Shown here: piece after piece, positions 1-7,699 of the stretch | Layout of the letters: every line of letters begins with the position of its first letter | How positions within the stretch are numbered: position 1 is the stretch's first letter | Assembly (NCBI GenBank): GCA_002737115.1 | Contig: NSHR01000034.1 | Coordinates: 1 to 41,281 of the forward strand | DNA length: 41,281 nucleotides | DNA from: Gemmatimonadota bacterium | Lineage (GTDB): Bacteria; Gemmatimonadota; Gemmatimonadetes; Gemmatimonadales; Gemmatimonadaceae | Direction: 5' to 3' | Program-made: the position numbers and the translations under genes | The notes under the pieces: generated by a model | Database searches by the model: none | Seen by the model: only the letters and a program-made list of their open reading frames with translations | Told to the model about the DNA's origin: nothing

Positions 1-198
1 CTGCGGGCGCGCTACGAACCAACGCCGCATGTGTCCACGCATGGCGCGCTGCTGCGCGAGCAAATGCTGGTGCCGCTCCTGCTCGATGGGCCCGTGACGC
101 ATCTGCCGCAACGCACGACCGACGTGGCGCCCAGCGCGTTGGATCTGCTGGGTGTGACCTCCGACATCCCCTTCGACGGCCGGTCGTTCCTGCGCTAA
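1..198 (+). CDS. C-terminal end of an alkaline phosphatase / type I phosphodiesterase superfamily protein (partial)
   Basis: Frame 1 is open from the first base and ends at a TAA, giving the last 65 residues of a protein that begins outside the window. The segment THGALLREQMLVPLLL followed by TTDVAPSALDLLGV and a terminal DGRSFL resembles the C-terminal end of the alkaline phosphatase superfamily (sulfatases, nucleotide pyrophosphatases, phosphoglyceromutase-like hydrolases). In those families a late His in an HG motif binds metal, and the chain ends in a statement of the type 'D-x-A-P-T-x-L-x-L-x-G'. The active-site nucleophile and most metal ligands lie upstream and cannot be seen, so substrate and localisation are unknown. 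It converges on the minus-strand MazG-like gene with only a 20-nt gap. Confidence 0.6.
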   Translation: MRARYEPTPHVSTHGALLREQMLVPLLLDGPVTHLPQRTTDVAPSALDLLGVTSDIPFDGRSFLR

Positions 199-218
199 CC
201 GGCTGAAGAGCGAAGAGG

Positions 219-545
219 CTATTCCGTGCGGTTACGACTCCGCTCGGTATCGAACCCTTCGGGGTAACGCTTGCGCAGCTTGTCGATGTTGCGTTGCGCG
301 ATGTCGTCCATGCTGAGCCCAAGCACGGTGGCGAAGGCGCCGATGTACCACAGGCAATCGCCCAGCTCTTTCGCCAGCGCGTCCTGATCGAGCGGCGTGG
401 CATGAAAGAGATGCTTCTTGATCACCTCGGCCACTTCGCCGGCTTCACCGGTCAGGCCAAGCGCGGCATTCGCCAGCTGCTGCTCGTGCGTGCGGTCGCG
501 CCCGAGGGTGCGGGCGGCGAGTTCCTGATACTCGTCGAGGGTCAT
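219..545 (-). CDS. MazG-like nucleotide pyrophosphohydrolase
   Basis: A 108-residue all-alpha protein of the single-domain MazG/MazG-like class. These enzymes hydrolyse (d)NTPs to the monophosphate and pyrophosphate and are usually regarded as house-cleaning enzymes. The Mg2+-binding signature is present: GEAGEVAE (E34, E37, E40) pairs with KELGDCLWY (E60, D63), as expected for the EExxE...ExxD motif. The length is typical of stand-alone domains, and no second MazG repeat is present. The ATG start has no strong Shine-Dalgarno sequence. A 9-bp direct repeat lies just upstream (separate entry). The preferred nucleotide cannot be told from sequence. Confidence 0.85.
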   Translation of the reverse strand: MTLDEYQELAARTLGRDRTHEQQLANAALGLTGEAGEVAEVIKKHLFHATPLDQDALAKELGDCLWYIGAFATVLGLSMDDIAQRNIDKLRKRYPEGFDTERSRNRTE

Positions 546-562
546 GGCGATCGTGGGTTGAG

Positions 563-588
563 GACCCTCGAAAGCTAATGACCCTCGA
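563..588. repeat. 9-bp direct repeat upstream of the MazG-like gene
   Basis: GACCCTCGA occurs at 563-571 and again at 580-588, a 17-bp period, 18 bp upstream of the minus-strand MazG-like start. It could be a regulator site or chance; no promoter is obvious beside it. Confidence 0.3.
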
Positions 589-607
589 TGAGGCGCACCT
601 GGTGGGA

Positions 608-1990
608 CTAGAAGCCAGCGACGTTCAGACGGCCACCGGTGAGCGTCTTGCCGGACAACGAGGCGGTCGGCGTCGCCGCGTTCAGAATCGCAGCCTTGAT
701 CTGCGCCGCCGTAGCTAAGGGATTGGCCGCCTTGTACATCGCCACGGCGCCGCTCACATGCGGCGTGGCCATCGAGGTGCCGTTATAGCTGGCGTAGCCG
801 GCCGCGACCTTGCCCTTCGATGAGACCGGGACCGTGGACCAGATACCGCTGCCGGGGGCGCCGATGTCGATCGTGGTGGCGCCGAAGTTCGAGAAGGAGC
901 TGATGCCGCCCGTGCTGGTGATCGAGGCCACGGAGATGACGTTATCCTGCGGATAGTTCGCGGGGTAGCACGCGCTGATGTTGCAATCGAGCGTGCTGTT
1001 GCCGGCGGCCGCCACGAACAGAATGCCGGCCGTGTTGGCGCGCGTGATGGCGTCGGCGAGTGCCTGCGAGAAGCCACCGCCGCCCCACGAATTGCTCGTG
1101 GCGGCGATGTTGAGCCCCTGCCGCGTCTTGAGGTTGGTGAAATAATCCACCGCCTTCACCGCGTTGGCGGTCGTTCCACCGGTGCTGCCCAGGAACTTGG
1201 CGTTCATGAGCTTGACGCTCCAGCAGACACCAGCCACGCCAGTACCGTTCGCGCCCACGCCACCGATCGTGCCGGCGACATGCGTGCCGTGATCGTCGCC
1301 GACGCCGTCGAAGACAGTGCTGTTGTTGCCCGCGAAGTCCCAGCCGTAGATGTCGTCCACCAGCCCGTTACCGTCGTCATCGACGCCAGCCCGACCGGCA
1401 GCTTCGATCGGGTTCTTCGCCGCGTTCGCGGCGAGATCGGGGTGCGTGTACATGTAGCCTTCATCGATGATGCCGATGTACACCGCGCCGCAGTTCTGCT
1501 TGTTGTTGGTCCAAGCCGTCACCGCGCCGCTGCCGTTACCCGCGGCCATACCCCAGAGGGAATTGTTGGTGTAGTACGTGTCGTTCGATGTGGCGTCCGT
1601 GGTGTACACCCAGTTCGGCTCCGCGTACTCCACGTCCGCGTGCGCTTTGAGCGAGGCGATCGCATCCGGCACATTCATCGACGTGCGTAGCACCGTGATC
1701 CCTTCACTGTCGCCGCGGCCGCGCATCGCGGCCGTGACGATCTTCTCTCCAACCTGCGCATTGGCCAAGCGCATGATCTCGCCGCGCGACGCACTCGAGG
1801 CACCCGGTCGGAATCGGACGATCACTTCACCGGGCACAAACTCCGGGCCGCGCGCCACCGCGGCCTGGGGTGCCGCGGCCAGCGCGGGATCAGCGGGGGA
1901 GGTGAGCGATGTCTGCTCGGGCGAACAGGCAGCCAGCGCCGTGGCGGCCGCCAGCGAGGACAAACGAAGAACGAACGGGGACACCTTCAT
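608..1990 (-). CDS. Secreted subtilisin-like serine protease (S8), lipoprotein
   Basis: A 460-residue subtilase. The start is the ATG at 1990, preceded by GGAG about 8 nt away; the longer open frame upstream has no plausible signal peptide. Residues 1-21 form a lipoprotein signal ending LAAC (C22). Residues about 50-128 are an I9-like propeptide (VPGEVIVRFRPG ... DVEYAEPNW). The catalytic triad is D176 in YIGIIDEGY, H234 in DDHGTHVAG and S406 in YNGTSMATPHVSG, with the oxyanion Asn N331 in AAAGN. The usual D-T/S-G at the Asp is D-E-G here. DDDGNG near 204-209 resembles a calcium loop. It probably degrades extracellular or periplasmic protein as a lipid-anchored enzyme. The gene has its own predicted promoter. 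Confidence 0.93.
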   Translation of the reverse strand: MKVSPFVLRLSSLAAATALAACSPEQTSLTSPADPALAAAPQAAVARGPEFVPGEVIVRFRPGASSASRGEIMRLANAQVGEKIVTAAMRGRGDSEGITVLRTSMNVPDAIASLKAHADVEYAEPNWVYTTDATSNDTYYTNNSLWGMAAGNGSGAVTAWTNNKQNCGAVYIGIIDEGYMYTHPDLAANAAKNPIEAAGRAGVDDDGNGLVDDIYGWDFAGNNSTVFDGVGDDHGTHVAGTIGGVGANGTGVAGVCWSVKLMNAKFLGSTGGTTANAVKAVDYFTNLKTRQGLNIAATSNSWGGGGFSQALADAITRANTAGILFVAAAGNSTLDCNISACYPANYPQDNVISVASITSTGGISSFSNFGATTIDIGAPGSGIWSTVPVSSKGKVAAGYASYNGTSMATPHVSGAVAMYKAANPLATAAQIKAAILNAATPTASLSGKTLTGGRLNVAGF

Positions 1991-2047
1991 GGACACAACT
2001 CCGGCGCTGGGTGACAAGAGCGACGCGGTACACCGCGAGACTACGGG

Positions 2048-2076
2048 AGCATCGAACGGACGCAGTGAACGGTCAA
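2048..2076 (-). promoter_or_regulatory. Predicted sigma70-type promoter of the subtilase gene
   Basis: Read on the minus strand, TTGACC (2071-2076) is followed after 17 nt by GATGCT (2048-2053). The 5' UTR would be about 50 nt and would contain the GGAG ribosome-binding site of the protease. The rest of the roughly 300-bp gap between the protease start and the next gene (1991-2294) shows only short, unconvincing open frames. Confidence 0.35.
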
Positions 2077-2281
2077 CAGTGGATTTCGCAACTGTGATAG
2101 CAGCGGCTGCACTCCGCCGTAGTCCGCCTGAAGAATGTGCCAGCGCGTGACGGGACACGGTTTCCGTTCCTGCATGTCGTACCGCTCGCCGGCCAACGAC
2201 CCCGTGGCGGTTCCCGGCGCCAGGATCGCGGCCGCCACGCGCCAGACAAGGGTTTCCCCACCCGTGTCGGGGCAAACGCAC

Positions 2282-2287
2282 TAGATT
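2282..2287 (+). promoter_or_regulatory. -10 box of a probable leaderless transcript
   Basis: TAGATT ends 7 nt before the ATG at 2295, so transcription would begin at or next to the start codon. There is no Shine-Dalgarno sequence and no clear -35. The same geometry recurs upstream of several other genes in this window. Confidence 0.4.
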
Positions 2288-2294
2288 TCCCTGC

Positions 2295-2543
2295 ATGCCG
2301 TGGCTCCGCCTGTCCCTCGTACTCTCGCTCCGAGCGATCACCAACCCGTTGCTGGCCATCGATTTGCTGCGCGTGGCGTGGCGATTCCGGCACCGGCATT
2401 GGTTCCGGCGGTTTCCATTCCTGCCGCTGCCGGCCACCAACTACGTGAAGTGGCGCATGTATACAGCCTATGGGGACGAAGCCGCGATTCCGCCGGCCGA
2501 CGACGTGATCGCCTTCGCCCGCTGGGTGGGACGCCAGCCGTAA
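2295..2543 (+). CDS. Small basic hypothetical protein coupled to queG
   Basis: An 82-residue protein I do not recognise. The N-terminal third is hydrophobic with interspersed Arg (PWLRLSLVLSLRAITNPLLA), followed by an Arg/His/Phe/Trp-rich stretch around residues 28-41 and a segment LPATNYVKWRMYTAYGDEA that looks like a folded, conserved core. It is probably real: a -10-like box sits 7 nt before its ATG, and its stop overlaps the queG start in a TAATG, which implies translational coupling. Reading frame composition is like its neighbours. It may associate with the membrane through the N-terminal helix, but a role in queuosine synthesis is only suggested by the coupling. Confidence 0.6.
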   Translation: MPWLRLSLVLSLRAITNPLLAIDLLRVAWRFRHRHWFRRFPFLPLPATNYVKWRMYTAYGDEAAIPPADDVIAFARWVGRQP

Positions 2544-3643
2544 TGGGTAGCGGCGGCGCGGTGGGCCGCCACACGACCACGGCCGAGCGTACGCAGCGCC
2601 TGAAGGCGCAGGCCTTCGGCTTGGGGTTCGACCTGGTGGGGATCACCACGCTGGGCGAGCCCGCGACCCGCACCGCCTTCGACACCTGGCTCGACGCTGG
2701 GCTGCACGGAGACATGGCCTATCTCGCCGGCGATGGCGCCGCATTGCGCCGGGACAGCCGACGCCCACATGCCGGGGCCACCCACGCCATCGTGCTGGCC
2801 ACACAGTACGGCGGACGCGAGCCCAGCGGCCCGGTGGCGCGCTATGCGCGCGGCGACGACTACCACGAGCTGCTGCGCGAGCGTACGCGAGCGTTGCACC
2901 ACTGGCTGGAGGCCGAACTGTGCCGACCGGTGAACGCGCGGCCCTACGTCGATAGCGGCCCCGTGCTGGAACGGGACCTCGCGCAACGCGCGGGGCTGGG
3001 ATGGTTTGGCAAGAACACGATGCTGATCAATCCGAAGGCGGGGTCGTTCTTCTTTCTGTCGTCGCTCTTGCTGGAGCTGGGTGCCGACGTCGCCCTCGAC
3101 GTGGACGATCCCTTCGAGGCCGATCGCTGCGGGAGCTGCACGCGCTGTCTCGACGCCTGTCCGACGCAGGCCTTTACGGGCCCGCGCGTGCTCGACGCCA
3201 CGCAGTGTATCAGCTACCTCACGATCGAACTGCGCGGGGCGATTCCGGAGTCGCTGCGCGAGAAGATCGGCGGGCTGCTGTACGGCTGCGATATCTGTCA
3301 GGACGTGTGTCCGTGGAACGTGTCGTTCACGACCTCGCTGCGTGAGGAGGCGTTCCGTCCGCGGGAGATGTTTCTCGATGCGGGATCACGTGAGGGCACG
3401 CGGGCATTGGCGCGCGAGATCTTGATGATGGACGCCGCGGCCTACGCGGCCGCGTTCAAGGGCAGTGCGATCAAGCGCGCCAAGCTGTGGATGCTGAAGC
3501 GGAACGCGTGTGTGGTGCTGGGAAATGTGGGCACGCACCAGGATCTCACGGTGCTCGAGGTGATGCTGCGGCACGAGCATGAGGTCGTGCGCGAGCATGC
3601 GTCGTGGGCAGTTGCCAGAATCACACGACTCGCGCAGCAGTAG
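2543..3643 (+). CDS. queG: Epoxyqueuosine reductase QueG
   Basis: A 366-residue cobalamin-dependent iron-sulfur enzyme that performs the last step of queuosine synthesis in tRNA, reducing epoxyqueuosine to queuosine. The start is the ATG inside the TAATG overlap with the small upstream gene; the longer upstream frame is a shadow of that gene. The conserved RPYVDSGPVLERDLA contains the proton-donor Asp (D137). Eight Cys form two ferredoxin-like 4Fe-4S sites: C196, C199, C202, C206 and C222, C249, C252, C256. The C-terminal 80 residues look like the HEAT-like extension of the family. Tgt, an earlier enzyme of the same pathway, lies 32 kb away at 36.1 kb; preQ1 synthesis genes are not visible. 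A short TGCAG-TAA-CTGCA hairpin (3650-3662) sits between queG and the convergent recQ. Confidence 0.95.
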   Translation: MGSGGAVGRHTTTAERTQRLKAQAFGLGFDLVGITTLGEPATRTAFDTWLDAGLHGDMAYLAGDGAALRRDSRRPHAGATHAIVLATQYGGREPSGPVARYARGDDYHELLRERTRALHHWLEAELCRPVNARPYVDSGPVLERDLAQRAGLGWFGKNTMLINPKAGSFFFLSSLLLELGADVALDVDDPFEADRCGSCTRCLDACPTQAFTGPRVLDATQCISYLTIELRGAIPESLREKIGGLLYGCDICQDVCPWNVSFTTSLREEAFRPREMFLDAGSREGTRALAREILMMDAAAYAAAFKGSAIKRAKLWMLKRNACVVLGNVGTHQDLTVLEVMLRHEHEVVREHASWAVARITRLAQQ

Positions 3644-3666
3644 GCGTCATGCAGTAACTGCAGGGA

Positions 3667-5271
3667 TCATCCCCGCAGCACGTCCAAAAACGCGGCGCCG
3701 TAGCGCTCGAGTTTGGCCTCACCAACACCAGGCACCTGCAGCAGCTCACGGGAACTGCCCGGCCGGCGGGCGACCATCTCCAGCAACACCTTGTCGCCGA
3801 ACACGATGTACGCCGGCACGCCAGCCTCGTCGGCTAGTTCGCGCCGCACCACGCGCAGCCGTTCGAACAGCGCCTTATCGTCGTCGTCCAACATCGCGGC
3901 GTCGGGACCGCGCGACGTGCGCCCGCCCGGGCCCGCGCTCACGGCGGCACGGCGACCGCGCGACGTCCCCACCTGCGATGCCACCAGCTCGGCGATACGC
4001 TCGTCGGTCTTATGCCCCGTGCACACGTCGCACGAGCCTCCGCACGGCTCGATGACTTCGTCGAAGTGCGCCACCAGCGCCTGATGCCGGCAGCGCGACC
4101 GCTCCACGAGATCGAACAGCGCCACCGTGGCGAGCCGCGTGCGTTCGCGCACGCTGTCGTCATCGAGATTATCCAGAAAGCGCTCGTGCAGCTTCACGTC
4201 GGCCCATGAGTAGAACATCACGCAATCACTTGGCACGCCGTCGCGACCGGCGCGACCGATTTCCTGATACCACGACTCGATGTCCTTCGGCATGTCGCGA
4301 TGAATCACGAAGCGCACGTTGGACTTGTCGATGCCCATGCCGAACGCCACCGTCGCCACGATCACGTCGATGTCATCGCGCTGAAAGGCTTCCTGATTGC
4401 GCGCCCGCACGTCGGGCTCGAGACCGGCGTGATACGGCAGGGCACGAATGCCCTGTGCCGACAGGAACTCCGCCGTCTGATCCACGCCTTTTCGGCTCTG
4501 GCAGTACACGATGCCGCTTTCGCCATCACGCGCGCGAATGAGTGCCAGCATTTCGGCGCGCGTATTTCCGCCCTGCCCTTTCTTACGCGTCGCGATTTGC
4601 AGATTGGGTCGAAAGAACGAGCCCTTGAAGCCAGCTGGCTTGCGCATGCCGAGCTGCTTGAGAATGTCCAGCGCAACGCGGCGGGTGGCGGTCGCCGTGA
4701 GGGCGAGCACCGGAACATCGAGCTGCTCCTTGAGCCCCTGCAAGCGACGATACGAGGGGCGGAAATCATGCCCCCACTGGCTGATGCAGTGCGCTTCGTC
4801 CACCACCAACAGCGAGATGGGGCAGTCGCGCACGAAATCGCCGAGGTACCCGTCGAGCGCTTCGGGAGCGAGGAACACCAGCTCGTATTCGCCGGCACGG
4901 AACGCGTCCATGCGCGCGCGTCGCTCGTCGAAGTCCAGCGTGGAATTGATGGCGGTGACCTTGAAGCCGAGACCCGCCACCGCGTCGACCTGGTCCTTCA
5001 TGAGCGAGATCAGCGGCGAGATCACGAGCACTGTGCCGTCGAGCAGTCGCGCCGGCAGCTGGTAGGTGAGCGACTTGCCCGCGCCCGTGGGCATCAGGGC
5101 AATGCAATCCTTACCGGCCAATACGGCGTCGATGACTTCGCGCTGCCCGGGCCGGAACTCGTCGAACCCGAAGACGTCGCGGAGGACGGCTTCGGGTGTG
5201 CGTGACGTGGCAGTCTGTTTGTGGGGCAAGGCGATACGTGTGATCGGTGCGCGAGGGCCGGTGCTCTTCAC
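3667..5271 (-). CDS. recQ: ATP-dependent DNA helicase RecQ, short form
   Basis: A 534-residue 3'-5' superfamily 2 helicase for recombination and replication-fork repair. Seen in order: motif 0 (FRPGQREVI), Walker A PTGAGKS (61-67), DEAH (158-161) in [15 protein letters not shown], motif III TATAT, motif [13 protein letters not shown], motif [12 protein letters not shown], and a zinc site with C394, C410, C414, C417. A C-terminal HRDC domain spans about 463-534 ([13 protein letters not shown]). Only about 45 low-complexity residues separate the last zinc Cys from HRDC, so the RQC winged helix found in E. coli RecQ appears to be absent; this fits the shorter length. The start is a GTG without a good ribosome site; a TTG 14 codons downstream (codon 15) is the alternative. 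Confidence 0.93.
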   Translation of the reverse strand: MKSTGPRAPITRIALPHKQTATSRTPEAVLRDVFGFDEFRPGQREVIDAVLAGKDCIALMPTGAGKSLTYQLPARLLDGTVLVISPLISLMKDQVDAVAGLGFKVTAINSTLDFDERRARMDAFRAGEYELVFLAPEALDGYLGDFVRDCPISLLVVDEAHCISQWGHDFRPSYRRLQGLKEQLDVPVLALTATATRRVALDILKQLGMRKPAGFKGSFFRPNLQIATRKKGQGGNTRAEMLALIRARDGESGIVYCQSRKGVDQTAEFLSAQGIRALPYHAGLEPDVRARNQEAFQRDDIDVIVATVAFGMGIDKSNVRFVIHRDMPKDIESWYQEIGRAGRDGVPSDCVMFYSWADVKLHERFLDNLDDDSVRERTRLATVALFDLVERSRCRHQALVAHFDEVIEPCGGSCDVCTGHKTDERIAELVASQVGTSRGRRAAVSAGPGGRTSRGPDAAMLDDDDKALFERLRVVRRELADEAGVPAYIVFGDKVLLEMVARRPGSSRELLQVPGVGEAKLERYGAAFLDVLRG

Positions 5272-5397
5272 AACTTAACGGCACGACCCCCACGGCAGGC
5301 AGAGGAATGGTGCACGGGAAGCAGCACCCGCTGCCGAGCCGACCCCGATGTTAGGAAAGCCCGCACACCCCGTAGGTGGCGACGGCGACCGGGCACA

Positions 5398-6378
5398 TCA
5401 TCCGTGCGGCGCCACCACCACCTTACCCACCACGCGCCGGTCCAGCATCGCCCGCAGGGCGGCGGCGCTCTGGTCCAACGAATACCGCGCACTGACCACC
5501 GGCGTGATCGTACCGTCGCTCGCCCACACCATCAGTTGTGCGAGGTGGCGCGCGTTCGCGGCGGGCTCGCGTTGCTCGAACGATCCCCAAAACACACCCA
5601 CGATGGAGGCGCCTTTTAACAGCGGCAGGTTGAACGGCAACGCGGGGATGGCACCGCCCGCGAAGCCGACCACCAGATAGCGCCCACCCCAGGCAATACT
5701 GCGAAAGGCGGGTTCGGCGAGGTCACTACCCACCGGATCACAGATCACATTCGGGCCGAGGCCGTTGGTCAGCGCCTTGAGCCGATCGCGCAGCGATTCC
5801 GCGCTGTAATTGATGACGTCGTCGGCCCCGTGCGTGCGGCACAGCGCCAGCTTTTCGTCGGTACTGGCGGCGGCGATCACGCGCGCGCCCAGTGCCTTAC
5901 CGATCATGACCGCGGCGAGCCCTACGCCGCCGGAGGCGCCCAACACCAGCAGCGTCTCGCCGCGGGCGAGCTGTGCGCGATCGGTCAGCGCGTGCATCGC
6001 GGTGCCGTACGCGAGCGGCAGCGTGGCCGCGATGTCGAACGACAGCGCGTCGGGGATCGGCGTGACGGCCGACGCCGGTGCGCACAGGCGCTCGGCAAAG
6101 GCGCCCGTTCGTGTAAAGGCCACCACCCGCTGTCCGACGTGCAGGTGGGTAACACCCGACCCCACCTCGATGATCACGCCGGCGGCTTCTCCTCCGGGTG
6201 TGAATGGCAGCGGCGGACGCACCTGATACTGCCCCATCACCATCAGCGCATCAGGGAAGTTCACGCCGGCGGCGTGCACCGCAATGACGACGTGACCAGC
6301 CTCGGCCACCGGGTCCGCCACGGTTTCCACCGTGAGTGTTTCAGGCTGATCGAAGGCCCGACAGATGACAGTACGCAT
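5398..6378 (-). CDS. NADPH:quinone oxidoreductase-type MDR protein
   Basis: A 326-residue zinc-independent medium-chain dehydrogenase/reductase. The GroES-like N-terminal half contains AAGVNFPDALMVMGQY (36-51) and PFTPGGEAAG (58-67), the pattern of quinone oxidoreductases. The Rossmann half has the NADPH loop GASGGVG (147-153), and GADDVINY follows further on. Catalytic-zinc Cys/His residues of alcohol dehydrogenases are absent. It probably reduces quinones or alpha,beta-unsaturated carbonyls with NADPH in the cytoplasm; the actual substrate is unknown. It lies 126 bp upstream of recQ in the same direction. That gap holds a short palindrome, GCAGC-ACCC-GCTGC at 5321-5334, and no gene. Confidence 0.88.
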   Translation of the reverse strand: MRTVICRAFDQPETLTVETVADPVAEAGHVVIAVHAAGVNFPDALMVMGQYQVRPPLPFTPGGEAAGVIIEVGSGVTHLHVGQRVVAFTRTGAFAERLCAPASAVTPIPDALSFDIAATLPLAYGTAMHALTDRAQLARGETLLVLGASGGVGLAAVMIGKALGARVIAAASTDEKLALCRTHGADDVINYSAESLRDRLKALTNGLGPNVICDPVGSDLAEPAFRSIAWGGRYLVVGFAGGAIPALPFNLPLLKGASIVGVFWGSFEQREPAANARHLAQLMVWASDGTITPVVSARYSLDQSAAALRAMLDRRVVGKVVVAPHG

Positions 6379-6447
6379 GCGACTTAGCTGGTTGAGGTCG
6401 GAGAGGCTGACCGACGCAGCCCCTCGAGCGCGTGTTGGCGGTGTCCG

Positions 6448-7602
6448 TCACAATGCGTCGCGGTAGAGTGCCAGTGCCTGCTCGTAGCTCACGTCGCGCG
6501 GATTATTCACCAGGAGCCGCTGCACCGTCATGGCATCGGTCGCGAGCCCGGGCAGGTCGGCTTCAATTACACCCAATTCGCCCAGCGTGCGCTCGAGCCC
6601 GAGTTCGCCCACGATGATAGCCATCGCATCGATGAACGCGCGGCCGCTGGCACTCCGGTGCCACGTGCGCTCCGTGGCACGCACGGCGTCGGCCAGTTCG
6701 GCGTACATCGCGTCCGCTTCGGCGAGGTTGAACTCGAGCACCGGCAGCAGCACCAAGGCATTACTGAGTCCATGCGGGACATGGAACTGTCCGCTAATGG
6801 GAGAGGCCAGCGCGTTTACCGCGCCGACGGGCGCGTTGGCGAAGGCCATCCCGGCCAGCATGGAGCCCTGCAGCATCGCGCGACGCGCCTCCAGATTGCT
6901 GCCGTCTTCGATCGCCGCAACGATATGATCGGAGAGCAACCGGAGCGCGCGCATGGCGAGCGTATCGGAGAGCACGTTCTTGGCATGACGGCTGGTGTAC
7001 GCTTCGATGGCGTGCACCATCGCATCGATACCGGTCATTGCCGTCACGCGCGCCGGAAGCCCAAGGGTGAGCGTGGCGTCGAGCACCGCGACGTCGGCAT
7101 ACAAACGTCGTGAGACCACGCCCTGTTTTTCGCCGTTCGGCATCGTCACGATCGCGATCGGCGTCACTTCGGAACCGGTGCCCGCCGTCGTCGGCACCTG
7201 AATCAGCGGCCAGCGTACGCCCACCGCACGGCCAACCCCGAACAGCGCGTCGAGCGTCTCACCGGAGCGCGACAGGAGGGCGACAAGCTTGGCGACATCG
7301 AGCGAACTGCCGCCGCCGAATCCGATCACGCCGTCGGCGCCTGTCGCCAGCGCCACCGCTACCGCAGCCTCCACGCACGACGCGGGCGGATCGGCCAAGA
7401 CATCGGAAAAGACCATGACATCGAGGCCCAGCGTGCGCAGCCGCGCGAGCATCGGCTCGAGCAGCCCCGCCTCCACAATGCCGCGATCGGTGACCACGAG
7501 GGGGCGGCTGACACCGAACTCGCGCAGCAGATCACCCAGTCGCTCACTCTCGCCGTCGGCGCAGATCACCCGCGGCGGCGTTTCGAAGCTGAAGTTGGAC
7601 AT
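6448..7602 (-). CDS. Iron-containing alcohol dehydrogenase family protein with altered metal-site residues
   Basis: A 384-residue group III (iron-dependent) alcohol dehydrogenase. The nucleotide-binding loop is GFGGGSSLDVAK (94-105), followed by PTTAGTGSEVT (138-148). Of the four metal ligands known in FucO (D196, H200, H263, H277), three have clear equivalents: D193 and H197 in GIDAMVHAIEAY and H277 in VPHGLSN. The position corresponding to FucO H263 is N263, and the nearby catalytic FucO H267 is S267 (GAVNALASPIS, where relatives commonly read AVHALAYP or VHGMAHP). H274 close by might compensate. The substrate, metal and even activity are therefore uncertain. The ATG at 7602 was chosen because upstream residues lack any family resemblance and a TACCCT box ends 5 nt before it. 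Confidence 0.88.
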   Translation of the reverse strand: MSNFSFETPPRVICADGESERLGDLLREFGVSRPLVVTDRGIVEAGLLEPMLARLRTLGLDVMVFSDVLADPPASCVEAAVAVALATGADGVIGFGGGSSLDVAKLVALLSRSGETLDALFGVGRAVGVRWPLIQVPTTAGTGSEVTPIAIVTMPNGEKQGVVSRRLYADVAVLDATLTLGLPARVTAMTGIDAMVHAIEAYTSRHAKNVLSDTLAMRALRLLSDHIVAAIEDGSNLEARRAMLQGSMLAGMAFANAPVGAVNALASPISGQFHVPHGLSNALVLLPVLEFNLAEADAMYAELADAVRATERTWHRSASGRAFIDAMAIIVGELGLERTLGELGVIEADLPGLATDAMTVQRLLVNNPRDVSYEQALALYRDAL

Positions 7603-7607
7603 GCTCA

Positions 7608-7613
7608 AGGGTA
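7608..7613 (-). promoter_or_regulatory. -10 box of a probable leaderless transcript (iron-ADH)
   Basis: On the minus strand TACCCT ends 5 nt before the ATG of the iron-type alcohol dehydrogenase, with no Shine-Dalgarno sequence between them. Confidence 0.3.
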
Positions 7614-7699
7614 GCGGCCCATGACGAGACGAGTAACCCACGGCATGACCATCAGGGCATGCGCGGCCAGGGCACGCACGACGCGGCCACGTTGAGCGT

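Noticed and set aside
1991-2440. N-terminal extension of the subtilase by 150 residues
   Set aside because: The upstream residues are Arg-rich and unlike any protease prosequence, whereas the ATG at 1990 has a ribosome-binding site and begins a lipoprotein signal.
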